Shown: piece by piece, positions 39,559-50,571 of the stretch
Numbering within the stretch: position 1 is the first letter of the stretch
Layout: every line of letters begins with the position of its first letter
Translations under genes and position numbers: made by a program
Assembly: GCA_963576725.1 (NCBI GenBank)
Contig: OY755252.1
Location: 24,744,655-24,808,654, forward strand
Length of the DNA stretch: 64,000 bases
Direction of reading: 5' to 3'
Origin: Azorinus chamasolen
Lineage: Eukaryota; Mollusca; Bivalvia; Cardiida; Solecurtidae
The notes under the pieces: generated by a model
What the model saw: only the letters and a program-made list of their open reading frames with translations
Told to the model about the DNA's origin: nothing
Database searches by the model: none

Positions 39559-39690
39559 ATGGAAAAGTAGTAAAGTCAAGCAGGCATAGCCACATACAAG
39601 ACGCAACCACCACCAAAACACCGATTGACAGCATGACACACATACACACACAACCACACACCCAAACGCACACTCACGCACGAGATGAAC
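39559..39690 (+). repeat. Dispersed CA-rich repeat, copy 1
   Basis: ATGGAAAAGTAGTAAAGTC through CACCACCAAAACACCGAT, an AC-rich stretch, and AACCACACACCCAAACGC to GATGAAC. The same order recurs at 51334-51587, 11.8 kb away, where the AC tract is far longer. The 88-codon minus-strand frame through it (Cys/Val-rich) is a by-product of the GT repeat. Confidence 0.85.
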
Positions 39691-40017
39691 ACAGAAAACA
39701 CCAACAGACACACAAGAACCAGAGACAAACACTCCACACATGAACAAAATCACAAGCACAAAGACGCAATGCAAACAAAAAAATGTTTATTTTGGTTCGG
39801 AGGCCGAGTAATTTTAAGTCTCATTTAGATCCGTACTATTTAGAAAGTAATTATAAATTCGCCAGTAGCATGTGAACGGTTAAATCTCTTTCACAATTTG
39901 TGTAGCTTTCAATGTATTATCTGTATTATTCCAACGATAAAAACTTCTCATGAATTCAGTAAAGTCATATTAATTGTTGTTTATACGACAGAAATCATAT
40001 GTATTAAATTGTGTCTG

Positions 40018-40096
40018 TGTTTATAGATATATAAAATAGATAAATAAATAAATAAAGATGGATGGATGAATGAATGAATGAAAATAAATAAATAGG

Positions 40097-40138
<42 letters not shown>

Positions 40139-40190
40139 TGATAAATAGATAGATAGGAGTACATAGTCAACTAGTTCGATCGATCGATCG

Positions 40191-40225
<35 letters not shown>

Positions 40226-40530
40226 TAGATAGATGGAGTGATGGAGGGAGGAATGAAGGGAGGGATGAGTGGATGGAGTGATGGAAGAATGGATCGATTG
40301 ATGGATCGATAGATGGAGGAATAGATGGATTGATGAATGGATGGATCGATGGATGGATGAAGGGAGGGAGGGAGGGATAGAGGGGAGAGATGCTGGGAGG
40401 GAGGGAGGAAGGAAGGGAGATAGGGAGGGAGGGAAGAAGTGGTTGATTGATCGATGCGTGTGTTCGTGTGCGTGCGCGTGCATGTCCGTGGACGCGTGTG
40501 TGGTAGGGTGTGTGCGTTCATGCGGGCGTG
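40018..40530 (+). repeat. Composite microsatellite: ATAG, GATC, AT, GGAT, GGGA and GT blocks
   Basis: Blocks in order are (AAAT/GATGAATG)n, (ATAG)n at ~40095-40158, (GATC)n at ~40176-40196, (AT)n at ~40196-40222, (GATG/GGAT)n, (GGGA)n at ~40360-40435, and (GT/GC)n to ~40540. Long Ser/Leu/Ile/Pro-rich frames on both strands are artefacts. Confidence 0.92.
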
Positions 40531-40540
40531 CACGCATGTG

Positions 40541-41666
40541 TGTCATTTGCATGTAAGGATTTAAATTGAATTTAGCTCGTTTAGTCCATAAAGATCCGCT
40601 GAGAAGTGTTACGTACAGCTTACACACATGTGTAAGCCTGACTCTTATCTATACAAGGTGATATTTACCCCAATTGCATCAAAACAGTACTTACACTTTG
40701 GAAAAGTACCATTTCTTAAAGTCTTCGGTATGACCTGTCTTGGAATCAAACTCGCAATTTGTATTTATAAATTATATGCAGAGTGATCTGGATCTATCTA
40801 GTTAACAATCTGAATCGCCCTTCCAAGAGTACATTGGTTCAGTATATTGAATTTAATTGCCAATCTGACATATAACTGAATTTATAAGCAGAACGGACAG
40901 ATTTACAGAGCATTTTTCCTTAAACATAAAGGTAAATGATTGTTTGCAAAGTACGCGCAAACATGAATGTATTCCCTTTATTCAGTTGTAATCTGAATGC
41001 GTATCAGCCCAGTGACCGAGTCAGTCTGTGCCTCATATAGATACAACACTATTTGATAATTTCGTACTAGTTCGCCTTTAGTATGCAAAACATGGCATTG
41101 GAAGCAGCTGATTATTGTCACCAAAGCGTGTGTCGGCTGCTATAAACTCTTAACGTAGAGTTCCGTTCCGTTTCTTCAAGATTGATTAAACAGTGAGTCA
41201 AAGTTGGATCCAAACAGTTTGTTATCATCATATCATGCCTAGCGAGTCACTCATCATTTAGAGAAACACAATTCAGAACACCTGTTTTTTATCAGTTGAT
41301 ATTCTGTGCGTTCGCAATTATATACTGTTGACCCGCTAGTAAGTGGCGCATATACATGTAACACAGATATACATGTATTCGTGTATATCATATTAAAAAC
41401 ATTAAAACCATATATATGGATGCAGTAGTCTGAAAGTCATATAGGACAATCGAAAGCGGGGGAATAAAGGATATCATATTGGCGTGTTTGTGGCATAGAG
41501 GTGCATACATGTGACCCATACTGACAGAAAAATTCCTAATATATTACTGCAATTAAAATGTTAGCCCAAATGTTGATAGAACTGTCTGTTCGAATTAAGG
41601 TAAATGTGAATTTTCGAACTTATCATTCTTCAGCGGAAATGTTTTACGTCGGTGTTTTCATTTCAA

Positions 41667-41670
<4 letters not shown>
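40541..41670. other. No gene recognised
   Basis: Unique-looking AT-rich DNA. The only notable structure is a near-palindrome AGCTTACACACATGTGTAAG at about 40618. No recognisable coding or RNA gene. Confidence 0.55.
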
Positions 41671-41718
<48 letters not shown>

Positions 41719-44700
41719 TTATCTATCTATCTATCTATCTCTGCCCGCTCGCCCTCCGATTGTCTGTCCGTCTGTCTATTTAACTGTATGTCTGTTTGCC
41801 TTTCTGTTTGACTTTTTGTGTGTTTATGCCTCTCTCTCTCTCTTGCTGTCCGCTCGCCCTCCGATTGTCTGTCCGTCTGTCTATTTAACTGCATGTCTGT
41901 TTGTCTGCCTGTAGGCATGTATGTCTGTCTGTCCGTCTCTGTCTCTTAATCTCTCTATTTTTCTCTCTCTATCGATCTCTCTCCGCCCACCCCTCCGATT
42001 GTATGTATGTCTGTCTGCCTCACTGTCTTTCTGTCTGCTTGTTTGTCGGACATTCTGTCTGTATTTGTCTCTTTCTCCTCTCTCTCTCAGTCACCTCTCT
42101 CTCTCTCTCCCTCTCTCTCTCTCTGTTTTCTCTGTGTTTTCTCTCTGTCAAGCAATCTCTCTCTATCTGTATCCCCACTTCTCAAATGTTGTGTTTGTTT
42201 GTATGTATGTCTGTCTATCTGTCTCTATTTGTCTGTCACTCTCCATTTTCTGTCTGTCTGTCTTTTTTTATCTCTCCTCCCGTTGATTATCTGTCTGTCT
42301 CTTTTCCCCTCTCTGTCTATATGTTCGTCCGTCCGTCTTTATGTCTGTCTCTGTCTGTCTGACCCTCTCTCTCTCCCTCTGTCTGTCTCGCCCTCGCCTT
42401 CGCTTTCTCTCCGTGTGTGTCTCTCTCTTTCTCTCTCTCCCTTTCATTCTTTCTCTATGCCCGTCTTTCTCCTCTATCTCTCTCCGCCTGCCTCCGATTG
42501 TCTGTCTGTCTGTCGATCTCTATTTTTCCCTCAGTTTGAATGTTTGTCTCTCCCTATCTCTCTCTTCATCATCTCTGTATGTCTGTCTCTCAGTCGGTCT
42601 GTGTGTCTCTCTCCCTCCTCCCCTTTCTCTCTCATTCTCTCTCCTATATTTTTCTTTCTATCTGTCTCTGTCTCTCCTCTTTCTTTCTCTCCGCCTGCCC
42701 CGCCGATTGTCTGTTTGTATATATGTCCGCCTCTCTTTCTGTCTGGCAGCCTTTCTGTATAACTTTCTGTCTGTATATGTCTCTGTATGTCTTTGTGACT
42801 CTGTGTCTCTGTCTGAGTATCTGTCTATATGCGTCTGTCTCTTCCCCCTCTCTCTCTCTCACTGTCTGTCTGTCTCTCTCCATCCTGTCTGTCTCTGTCT
42901 GTTTTTGTCTATCTCTCTTCGCATCTATTTCTTTCTTCCTCTCTCTCTGTATGTCTTTCTCTTCTATCTTTCTCCGCCCGCCTTTCGAACTGCCTTTCTG
43001 TCTGCCATTGTCTCTCCATGTGTGTATGTCCATCTATCCATCTATCCCTCTCTCTCCGCCTGCCTTTTTGCTTGTGTACATGTTTCTCTGTTTGTCCCCC
43101 CTCTCTCTCTGTCCTCTCCCCTTCTCTCTCTATCTGTCTCTCTGTGCCCACCCCTTCGATTGTTTGTCTGTCTGTCAATCAATTTATATGTCTCTTTGCC
43201 TCTTTATGTCTGTCTGACTGTGTGTGTCTGTTTCTGTCTATCTATTCCTCTGTATATATCTCTATCTCTCTTACCACATGACCGCTCCCTGTCTGTCTCT
43301 GTTTGTCTCTGTCTCTCTGTCTGTCTGTCTGTTTGCATGCCTGTCTCCGAGTTTGTCTGTCTCTGTATCGCAATCTCTCTCTTTTTCTCTCTCTCTCTAT
43401 CACATTCTCTATCCGCCTACCTCTCCGATTGTATGTCTGTCTGTCTGTCTGCCTTTCTGTCTGTCTGACATCCTGTCTGTATATGTCTCTCTCCCCCTCT
43501 CTCTCTCTGTCTCTCTCTGTCTCCTTCTTGTGTCTCTCTGTGTATCTCTCTCCCTCTCTCTATTACTATCTCCTCCAGTAAAACCCTCCGCTTGTCTGTC
43601 TATCTGTCAATCTGATTCTACCTCTCTATCTCCCTCTCTCACTTTTCTGTTTTTCTCTCTCTCCGCCCATCCTTCCGATCGTCTCTGTGTCTGTCTGTCT
43701 CCCTATCCGTCCGTCCGTCTATTTGTCTGTCTGTTTCTGTCTGTCTGTCTATCTCTGTGTCTCTGTTTATACGTATGTCTGTGTTTCTCCTTATGTCTGT
43801 CTCTCGCTATTTCTCTCCGCCTCTCTCTTCCTTTCATTCCTTCTCTATGTCTGTTTTTCTCTGGCCTTTCCGATTGTCTGTCTGGCTGTCTGTCTTTCTA
43901 TCTCCCTCTGAGTTTCAGTCGGTTTAACTCTATATCTCCCTATATCTATACCCTATTATCTCCACCGTATCTCCGATTGTCTGTTTGTCTGTCATTCTAC
44001 ATGTATATGTTTGTCTGTCTGTTTGCATTTCTGTCTGTCTGTATATATCACTGTCTGTGTATCTGTCTGTCTGTCTCTGTCTATCTCTGCCTCTGTCTCT
44101 GTCCCTCTCTTCCTCTGTGTCTATCTCTCCGTCCTCTCTCTATCTGCATGTTTGTCTGTCTGTCTATGTCTCTCAATCTCTCGTTCTTTCTTTCTCTCTC
44201 TCTCTCTTCATCCGCCCCTCCGATTTTAAGTCTGCCTGTCTGTCTAACATTCTGTCTGTATATGTCTCTCTCCCCTCTCTCTCTCTCTCTCTTTGTGTCT
44301 CTCTATGTCTCTCTGCGTATCTCTCTCCCTCTCTCTAGTTTGTCTCCTCCAGTCCACCCTCCGATTGTATGTCTGTCTGTCAATCTGTTTCTACCTCTGT
44401 ATCTCCCTCCCTCCCTTTTCTCTCTATGTTTTTTCTCTCTCCGCCCGCCCTTCCCATCGTCAGTGTGTTTGTCTGTTTCCCTATCCGCCCGTCCGTCTAT
44501 TTGTCTGCCTGCCTCTGTCTGTCTATCTCTGTGTCTCTGTCTGTTTATCCGTATGTCTGTCTGTCTCTCCCTCTGTCTGTCTCTCGCTATTTCTCTCCGT
44601 CTCTCTCTTCCTTTCATTCCTTCTCTATATCCGTTTTTCTCCTCTATCTCTCTACGCCGGTCTTACCGATTGTCTGTCTGTCTTTCTATCTCCCTCTGAG

Positions 44701-46476
44701 TTTCTGTCGGTTTACCCTATATCTCTCTTCCTAATCTTTTTCTGTCTCTCTCCATCTCTGTGTGTCTGTCTGTGTGTCTCTCCCTCTTTCCCTCTCTCTC
44801 TCTCACTCTCTCGCTCTCCTATTTTTTTCTCTCTCAGTCTCTGCTTCTCTCTGTCTTTCATTCTCTCCACCCACCCCCTCCGAATGTCTGTCTGTCTGCT
44901 TTTCTGTTTATCTGCCTTTCTGTCTTTATATGTCTCTGTCTGCCTTCGTGACTGTCTGAGTGTCTGGTGGGTATCTGTGTCTGTCTCTTCCTCTGTCGGA
45001 CTCTCCCTCTCTCTCTTTATCCCCCTCTCTGTCTGTCTGTCTCTCGGTATGTCTGTTTCTCTCTATTTCTCTCTTACTTTCTCTCTCGCTCTCTGTCTTT
45101 CTTTCTCAACTATCTTTCTTTCTCTGCCCGGTCCCTCCTATTGTCTGTCTGTCTAGCTGTCTGTATGTAAGGCTGTGTTCTGTCTGTCTCTGTCGCTCTC
45201 TTTCTGTCTGTCTCTCTCCACCCGCCTTTCCGATTGCTGATCTATGTCTGTCTATTTGCCCCTCTCTCTCTGACTGACTATCTCTCCCTGTCCCTCTCTG
45301 TCTATCTGTTTGCATTTCTGTCTGTCTGACTTTCTGTCTGTATATGTCACTGTCTGTGTATCTGTCTGTCTATCTCTGTCTCTGTTTGTCTCTGTCCCCC
45401 TCTCTCCCGCTGTGTCTATATCTCCTTCCGCTCGCCCGTTCTATGTCTCTCACTTTATCTGCATGTTGTTTGTCTCTGTCTCTCAATCTCTTTCTTTTTC
45501 TCTCTCTACCGTTCTCTCTCACTGCACCCGTCCCTACGATTTTAAGTCTGTCTGTCTGCCTGTCTGTCTGACTTTTTGTCTGTATATGTATCTCTATTTC
45601 CTCTCTCTGTGGCTTCTCTCTGTGTGTGCCTCTCTCTGTCTCTCCTCTTTCTCTCCCACTCTCTAAATCTGTATCTGCCCTCCGACTGTTTGTGAGTCAG
45701 TCAGTCTGTCTGTCCGTCTCTGTCTCTTTTCTCTCACTGTATTTTTCTTTCTCTCTCTGTCTGCCCGCCCCCTCCGATCGTATGTCTCTTTGTGTGTCTG
45801 TATTGGTTTGTATCTTTATTTCTCTCCCTGTCTGTCTCCCTCCCCATCTTTCTTTCTCTCCATCCGCGCCTCCGATTGTCTTTCAGTCTATCTATGTGTC
45901 TGTTTGCCTTTCTGTCTGTCTGACTTTCTGTCTGTGTATCTCTGTCTGACCTTGTGTGTCTGCGTCTGTCTGTTTCTCTGTGTGTGCATATGTCTGTCTA
46001 TGTCTCTGTCTGTCGCTCTCCCTCTTCGCCCACTCGCCCGCATGAACATTCTCTGTCCGTCTCTCTCTTTCTATCTATGTCTGTCTGCTAACTGACTCCC
46101 TCCCCTATCTCTGTCTCTCTTTGTCCAATTGCCTTTCTGTCTGTCTAACTGACGTTTTGTATGTACATGTCTCTCTCTCCTCTCTGGTATCTCTCTCCCT
46201 GTCTCTTCTCCTGTCTCTGTGTCTCTCTCTGTGTCTCTCTCACAATCTCTTTCTAAGTCCGCCCAACCCTCTGGTTGTCTGTTTGTCTGTCTGCCTATAT
46301 GTATGTCTATCTGTTTCTGTTTCTCCCTCTCTCTTTCTCTCTCTGACTGTTCTCTCTCATTCCGACCAAAACTCCGATCGTATGTCTGTCTCTGTCTCCC
46401 TCTATGTCCGATGTAAGCATGTCTGTCCATTCGTCCATATGTTTGTCTATCTCTGTCTTTCTGTCTGTCTCTCTCT
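41671..46476 (+). repeat. ~4.8-kb polypyrimidine (CT / CTGT) minisatellite with recurrent CCGATTGT anchor
   Basis: The plus strand is almost entirely C and T with G only in CTGT/CCGT steps. It starts with a pure (CT)n run. An anchor of the form CCGCCCGCCCCTCCGATTGT, in many variants, recurs about 27 times. Examples are near 41745, 41850, 41980, 42482, 42692, 43410, 43662, 44350, 44655, 45761 and 45862, typically followed by CTGTCTGTCTG. Larger similarity exists: 43630-43930 closely matches 44410-44730, about 780 bp apart. Open frames up to 491 codons occur in all plus frames simply because such DNA rarely contains stop codons. Confidence 0.93.
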
Positions 46477-46650
46477 AAGAAAATTATAAATATTTTTCAA
46501 GCTGGATCTTTTCTTTCGTTCTTTATTTTTCTTGAAATGGGTCTTAATCCTATATATATACGTATACATGTTTACTCTATTAGAATAAGATTGGTATAAT
46601 TTAGATATATACGTCCTTGAACCCTATGTTGTGACCAACATTTAGAATCG

Positions 46651-46723
46651 CCACTCTCTCCATCTCTCTCTTTCTCCCCGCTCTCTCCCCCTCTCTCTCT
46701 CTCTTTCTCGCTGTGTCTGCCCG
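46651..46723 (+). repeat. Detached (CT)n tract
   Basis: Short pyrimidine-rich tract ~175 bp beyond the main CT region, with the same CTCTCT and TCTCCCCC character. The intervening 46477-46650 is AT-rich and has no recognised feature. Confidence 0.85.
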
Positions 46724-47253
46724 TGTCCATAAGCCAATCATTTAATTTGCCAAGCCTTATGTTTTCGAATTTTAAGCGTTAAGAGTTGGTTCGGTTCCAG
46801 ACTCCCTGCCTGACACACAGACAGAAAGCATACAGATATGCATACATACAGACATAGAAATATATGAAGAGACACATTCAGTGATAGTACCTTAACTTCA
46901 TTTAATTTCATGTGTTTTCAAAGCGTTTGTGGAAATTTCGACAGTGTAAGCAGTTTTGGTTTCAGTGATGTAAAGTCATTGTTAGTTAACTATTAAATCG
47001 GTAAAGCCTTCCCATTGACCAATCAGCATTCAGTTATAATTTCATTATATTTTGAACAATTCTGATTTGTCGAAACTTAATACGCATTTGTTTTATATAG
47101 CTAGGGGTTTAATATGAACGTGCACTGCAAGCCAAACGGTAATAAATCGTTGAGAAAGGATTTGAATATTTCGGGAAAAGCTTACAAATGATCATATCTG
47201 TAATGGAAATATTTAGTGGAACAGTCTGGTCCATTTAGCGGACTTTAGTTGGC
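46724..47253. other. No gene recognised
   Basis: AT-rich sequence between the CT tracts and the TATA-like element at 47254. No repeat or coding signal that I can support. Confidence 0.5.
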
Positions 47254-47362
47254 TATATATAGCAGAAACGATCGGAAAGATACATGGAGTTCAGCTAAAT
47301 TAGTGTTGAGAGCAAGCAGCCCCCAGCCTGATAAAAGGTTGAACACGTATTTCAGTGAACAG
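47254..47362 (+). promoter_or_regulatory. Possible TATA promoter and non-coding first exon ending at a splice donor
   Basis: TATATATA at 47254-47261 (context GGCTATATATAGCAG) is followed ~100 bases later by CAG|GTAAAT at 47362/47363, an acceptable donor. The interval has no long ATG frame, so it would be 5' untranslated. This is weak evidence: TATA-like strings are common in AT-rich DNA, no initiator is evident, and a MITE sits 47 bases past the donor. It could belong to the gene of the candidate exon at 63659, on the same strand 16 kb away. Confidence 0.2.
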
Positions 47363-47409
47363 GTAAATACTTTTATTTGTATCATATACTGTTGGTGTTT
47401 AACCATTTA

Positions 47410-47612
47410 CAGTAAAACCTCTCTAAACCGGAATTCTAGTAGAGAAGAATTTAGATACTTTTAGGCAGGTGGCTATTTATGCAGGGTGAAAGTCATGCAA
47501 AAAGCTCCTAGAGGAGCTTTCTGCATGACTTTCACCCTGCATTAAGCTGCCACCTGTCTCTACGATCGATATTTATACTAAGTTTAACGTCCGGTTTAGA
47601 GAGGTTTTACTG
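47410..47612. mobile_element. pogo/Tigger-like MITE, 203 bp, TA target duplications
   Basis: Terminal inverted repeats of 22 bp begin CAGTAAAACCTCTCTAAACC at 47410 and are mirrored exactly at 47591-47612, flanked on both sides by TA (47408-47409, 47613-47614). A CAGT start, an AACCTC core and TA duplication are typical of pogo/Tigger members of the Tc1/mariner superfamily. The centre is a near-perfect 29-bp fold-back (47481-47509 against 47512-47540, one mismatch, 2-base loop). No transposase is encoded, so it is a non-autonomous copy. Exact TIR identity suggests recent insertion. Confidence 0.85.
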
Positions 47613-47614
47613 TA

Positions 47615-48667
47615 TACTGTAACGTACACACCCTCTATACAGAGATACGAGTTTACTAGAAAAGTTCGAACCCTTCCGGATTTATCAAAATGTGTAAAAC
47701 ACAGTGTAAAAAAGTGTATACCCAGCTAAGACAGTTCATACGTTTCAAACAGATAAAGAAATGACCTTATTGAGATATTATTTAGATATTCTGCAAAATA
47801 TATTGGACATAAATGACCATTTAGTCCACCCCGCCTCTTATACTTAGAGGGGACAGATTCGACTCATTCCTTTATCCAACGCACAGAACTTGCTCTTTCT
47901 TCTTTAGCCAGACTGAATATTACTTAGATCAACTTTTAAAACCATATATTTGACATGGCATAAGCTGTATAATCATATCTGTATTATTCCATATGATTTT
48001 GCAGGAACCGTCTGATCTGGATCGGAACCGTGTGATCTGGATCTACGCTTTTGCAAAGACATTGAAACGTATTTAAACAATTTAATGATAATAATATATT
48101 ATAACCTGATAGTCTAATAACACCTTACCACGCCAATAGAATAGGTCAATGTCAGACGATCCCTGTACGAACCGCTTGATCACGAACCGCTTGATCAGGG
48201 CAACACGCCCCTTACTTGTATAGAATTATATAGATCTGACTCTAGAGTTTCTGTTTACAAAATCATCTGTACATATTCTTTTTCCTGAATCAAAACTGCT
48301 GTAATACTCCCAGGAGTTTTGAAGACAAATGGAGAAGAAATACTTTGGCAGACAGTTATCACATAGTTTACATGGAGTTATTTAAAGGAAGCCCCTACAA
48401 TGAACGCATATTTTCAATAATATCATAAAACTTGGTATTTGTTATCTGCAATCATTATTATGGAGATTGTCAATTTGAATTTAATCGAAAAGTGCCCATG
48501 TAATACAAAATAAACCGTTCTTATCGATACTTATATATTTTGTCTACAACAAATTATTATCGGCCTTTGTCGAACAATTAACGGAACTAAAACGCGAGTC
48601 GAATGTATACTAATACATTGCTGAATAAGACACATGCTATAATAAAATATTATAATATTTAATAATA
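47615..48667. other. AT-rich DNA with degenerate palindromic-element arms
   Basis: At 48004-48043 a 21-bp step (GGAACCGTCTGATCTGGATC-like) is tandemly doubled and followed by CTTTTGCAAA. At about 48166-48197 CGAACCGCTTGATCA is doubled and followed by GGGCAAC. Both resemble right arms of the family at 38769. The following GATCTGACTCTAGAGTTTCTG at ~48235 matches the flank of the copy at 63324. No coding signal. Confidence 0.55.
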
Positions 48668-48790
48668 ACAAGAGGGCCAGAATGACCCTGACATCGCTCA
48701 CCAGACAATCAGGAGAGAAGATTTTCAAAGATTTCACTATATGTTTCTATAGAAAACTAGTCGGCCCTGGGGTGGGACCAATTTTAATTC
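48668..48790 (+). mobile_element. Head fragment of a dispersed, probably molluscan, element
   Basis: Starts ACAAGAGGGCCAGAATGACC and passes ATCGCTCACCAGACAATCAG into core-like sequence (GAGAAGATTTTCAAAG, CACTATATGTTTCTATAGAAA, TGGGGTGGGACCAATTTT) also found at 50191-50510. It breaks off at about 48790. I recall this head and core as a frequent repeat in bivalve genomes; that is recall, not a database result. Confidence 0.6.
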
Positions 48791-49040
48791 AGAAAGAATA
48801 AATGATTCTATACTTACATTCAAAATTTCAGATATTTTCATTACATCTTCATGAGTTCATATTATTATTCATATCTTATCATAAGACTGATGTACTTTTA
48901 AACCTTCCCCTGTTCTATGTTTATTCAAAATTTCAATACCTAGTGAATATTCATGGATAGAAATAGTTGTAATGAGATATGGAAAGTGGGACAGTATAGC
49001 CATTTTAGAGAGTAAAGAAACATATTTCAAATTCCATTGA

Positions 49041-49108
49041 CAAACAGATCAAACCCTGATCAGACAGCTGCTATAGGAGCCGTCTGATTTGGGTCTGTTC
49101 TGTTTGCA
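49041..49108. mobile_element. Palindromic MITE-like element
   Basis: CAAACAGATCAAACCCTGAT plus CAGACAGCTGC pairs with AGCCGTCTGATTTGGGTCTG plus TTCTGTTTG. The outer flank TCATTTATATGAGGGAAAGG is the reverse complement of the flank left of the copy at 38769. The two are the same family in opposite orientation, and the element extends beyond the stem. Confidence 0.75.
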
Positions 49109-49193
49109 AATGCAAGAAAAGTCATTTATATGAGGGAAAGGCTTAAGTAAACATATTATAAGTACATGTATATTGTACACAAAATAAAAACAA

Positions 49194-49250
49194 GATGATG
49201 CTATGTGCCAAAATGAAAGCTGAGAAATTCCAGTTTAAGAGGTGATTTCT
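49194..49250 (+). mobile_element. Isolated fragment of the pearl-like core repeat
   Basis: GATGATGCTATGTGCCAAAA, TGAAAGCTGAGAA and TTCCAGTTTAAGAGG match the core repeat at 50430-50490. Together with 48668-48790 and 49985-50571 it may be one element broken up by later insertions. Confidence 0.55.
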
Positions 49251-49370
49251 AATTTGCATACAGTTTGGATTCTGATCTGGTGCATATGTGAACTTCATAT
49301 GTGGTTTGTACAAGAGGATTAATTGTAAGATTGATATGCACGAACCCTTTATTCCATAAATGTACCTGGT

Positions 49371-49620
49371 GTTAAGTGCGTGTGTGGCGGCCGTAAAAAG
49401 TCGCCCCGTACTTCATTCTCAGTGTTGTTATATTTTCTGGTCCTTCGGGATCATAAGTTTTGATGTTATTAGTTTTGAAAATTGAATACTGCTTAAGCCG
49501 GTGCTAGGGGGCGTGAGTAGTGTTGCACTTTTAATTATTACTCATGAACAGACTCAATAAAACCGAGTCTGCAATTTTCTCTTTTTGCATTTCTACTTTT
49601 GCTTTCGAAGGATCACCCAT
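49371..49620 (+). mobile_element. Possible LTR-type fragment with AATAAA in a hairpin
   Basis: CAGACTC (49549-49555) pairs perfectly with GAGTCTG (49565-49571). The loop contains AATAAA, a polyadenylation signal, as is common in the R region of LTR retroelements. Upstream is GC-richer sequence (TGTGGCGGCCG, AAGCCGGTGCTAGGGGGCG) unlike its surroundings. No internal domains or second LTR are visible and the boundaries are uncertain. A SINE or other repeat is equally possible. Confidence 0.3.
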
Positions 49621-49666
49621 TTTCAGATTATTTGTATGCCTCTGTAATAGTCAATTTATTAAAAAT

Positions 49667-49721
49667 ATTGTGATAAAAAGAGCATTTGCCCAATAGGAGC
49701 AAATGCTCTATTTATCACAAT
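49667..49721. mobile_element. 23-bp near-perfect hairpin, possible small MITE
   Basis: ATTGTGATAAAAAGAGCATT-TGC (49667-49689) pairs with 49699-49721 with one mismatch and a 9-base loop. It is AT-rich at the ends. No target duplication is obvious, so it may be a MITE centre. Confidence 0.5.
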
Positions 49722-49984
49722 GGTTTCAAATTTATACAATTCTGAAATTTTCCTTTTCTCTAATTAATGCTCATTTTAGGTAGATTTATTGAAAGAGGTA
49801 AGATCTAAAATAGCCTATGAGGGAATGGGTTAAAACAGTGTGAACAGACAATAATTCTGAAGCAGACAACATAACAGTGAACAGGAACTTGACCTCTCTC
49901 CAGTAATTGCATAAGACTAACCCAGGCTATCTGCAGTCCAGAGGGAAACCCTTAGATTGTAGAAGTCTATTATAAAGTATAACC
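49722..49984. other. No feature recognised
   Basis: AT-rich DNA between the hairpin at 49667 and the core-repeat element at 49985. No coding or repeat signal that I can support. Confidence 0.5.
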
Positions 49985-50571
49985 CAAAGGGCAGGGCAGG
50001 GCCAAAATTAACCTCAGAACTATGATATTTACAAAATTTATAAAAAATATACTACGTAAAATCTAAGCTCTGGGAATTGTAGTTTTTGACAAGTAGATTT
50101 TTAAAGCTTTCCCTATGCCTATAACTACTAAGTGAATCCAACACTCTGCTAGTGCTAAAGAAAACTTAAACAACATCCTGCTTCAAAAAGCCGGCCACCC
50201 CTGGGACGGGGCCAATTTTGACCCCAGGGGTATAATTTATATAACTGTTGTAGAGAATGTGAATATGATGATATGTGCCAAATATGAAAGTTGAGAACGT
50301 TCCAGTTTCAGAGAAGAATATTTTCAAAGTTTTCACTATATGTTTCTATTGAAAACTTGACACCCCCAGGATGGGGCCAATTTTGACACCAGGGGCATAA
50401 TTTATATAACTTTTGTAGAGGACCTACAGATGATGCTATGTGCCAAAGATGAAAGCTGAGAACCCTGTAGATTTAGAGGAGAAGATTTTTAAATGTTCAA
50501 ATTGTTGACGCGGGACGACGGACGACGCACGACGACGGACAACGGACATCAGGCAATCACAAAAGCTCACC
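49985..50571 (+). mobile_element. pearl/CvA-like element: three core repeats plus ACGACGG microsatellite
   Basis: Two good ~170-bp core copies (50191-50358, 50359-50510) share GGGGCCAATTTTGACCCCAG, ATAATTTATATAACT, TATGTGCCAAATATGAAAG and AGAAGATTTTTAAA. A diverged one precedes them (49985-50190). A degenerate ACGG/ACGACGG tract then reads to GGACATCAGGCAATCACAAA and AGCTCACC at 50571. The layout of tandem ~160-bp cores beside a degenerate tetranucleotide tract is the known layout of oyster pearl/CvA elements, non-autonomous Helitron-like repeats. The family assignment is from architecture. Confidence 0.6.

Noticed and set aside
40004..40627. 207-codon and overlapping Ser/Leu/Ile/Pro frames
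   Set aside because: They run through a composite microsatellite and have no non-repetitive core.
41558..46489. Many Ser/Leu/Cys/Val-rich open frames up to 491 codons
   Set aside because: CT/CTGT repeat DNA lacks stop codons in several frames at once. The frames overlap each other and have no domain.
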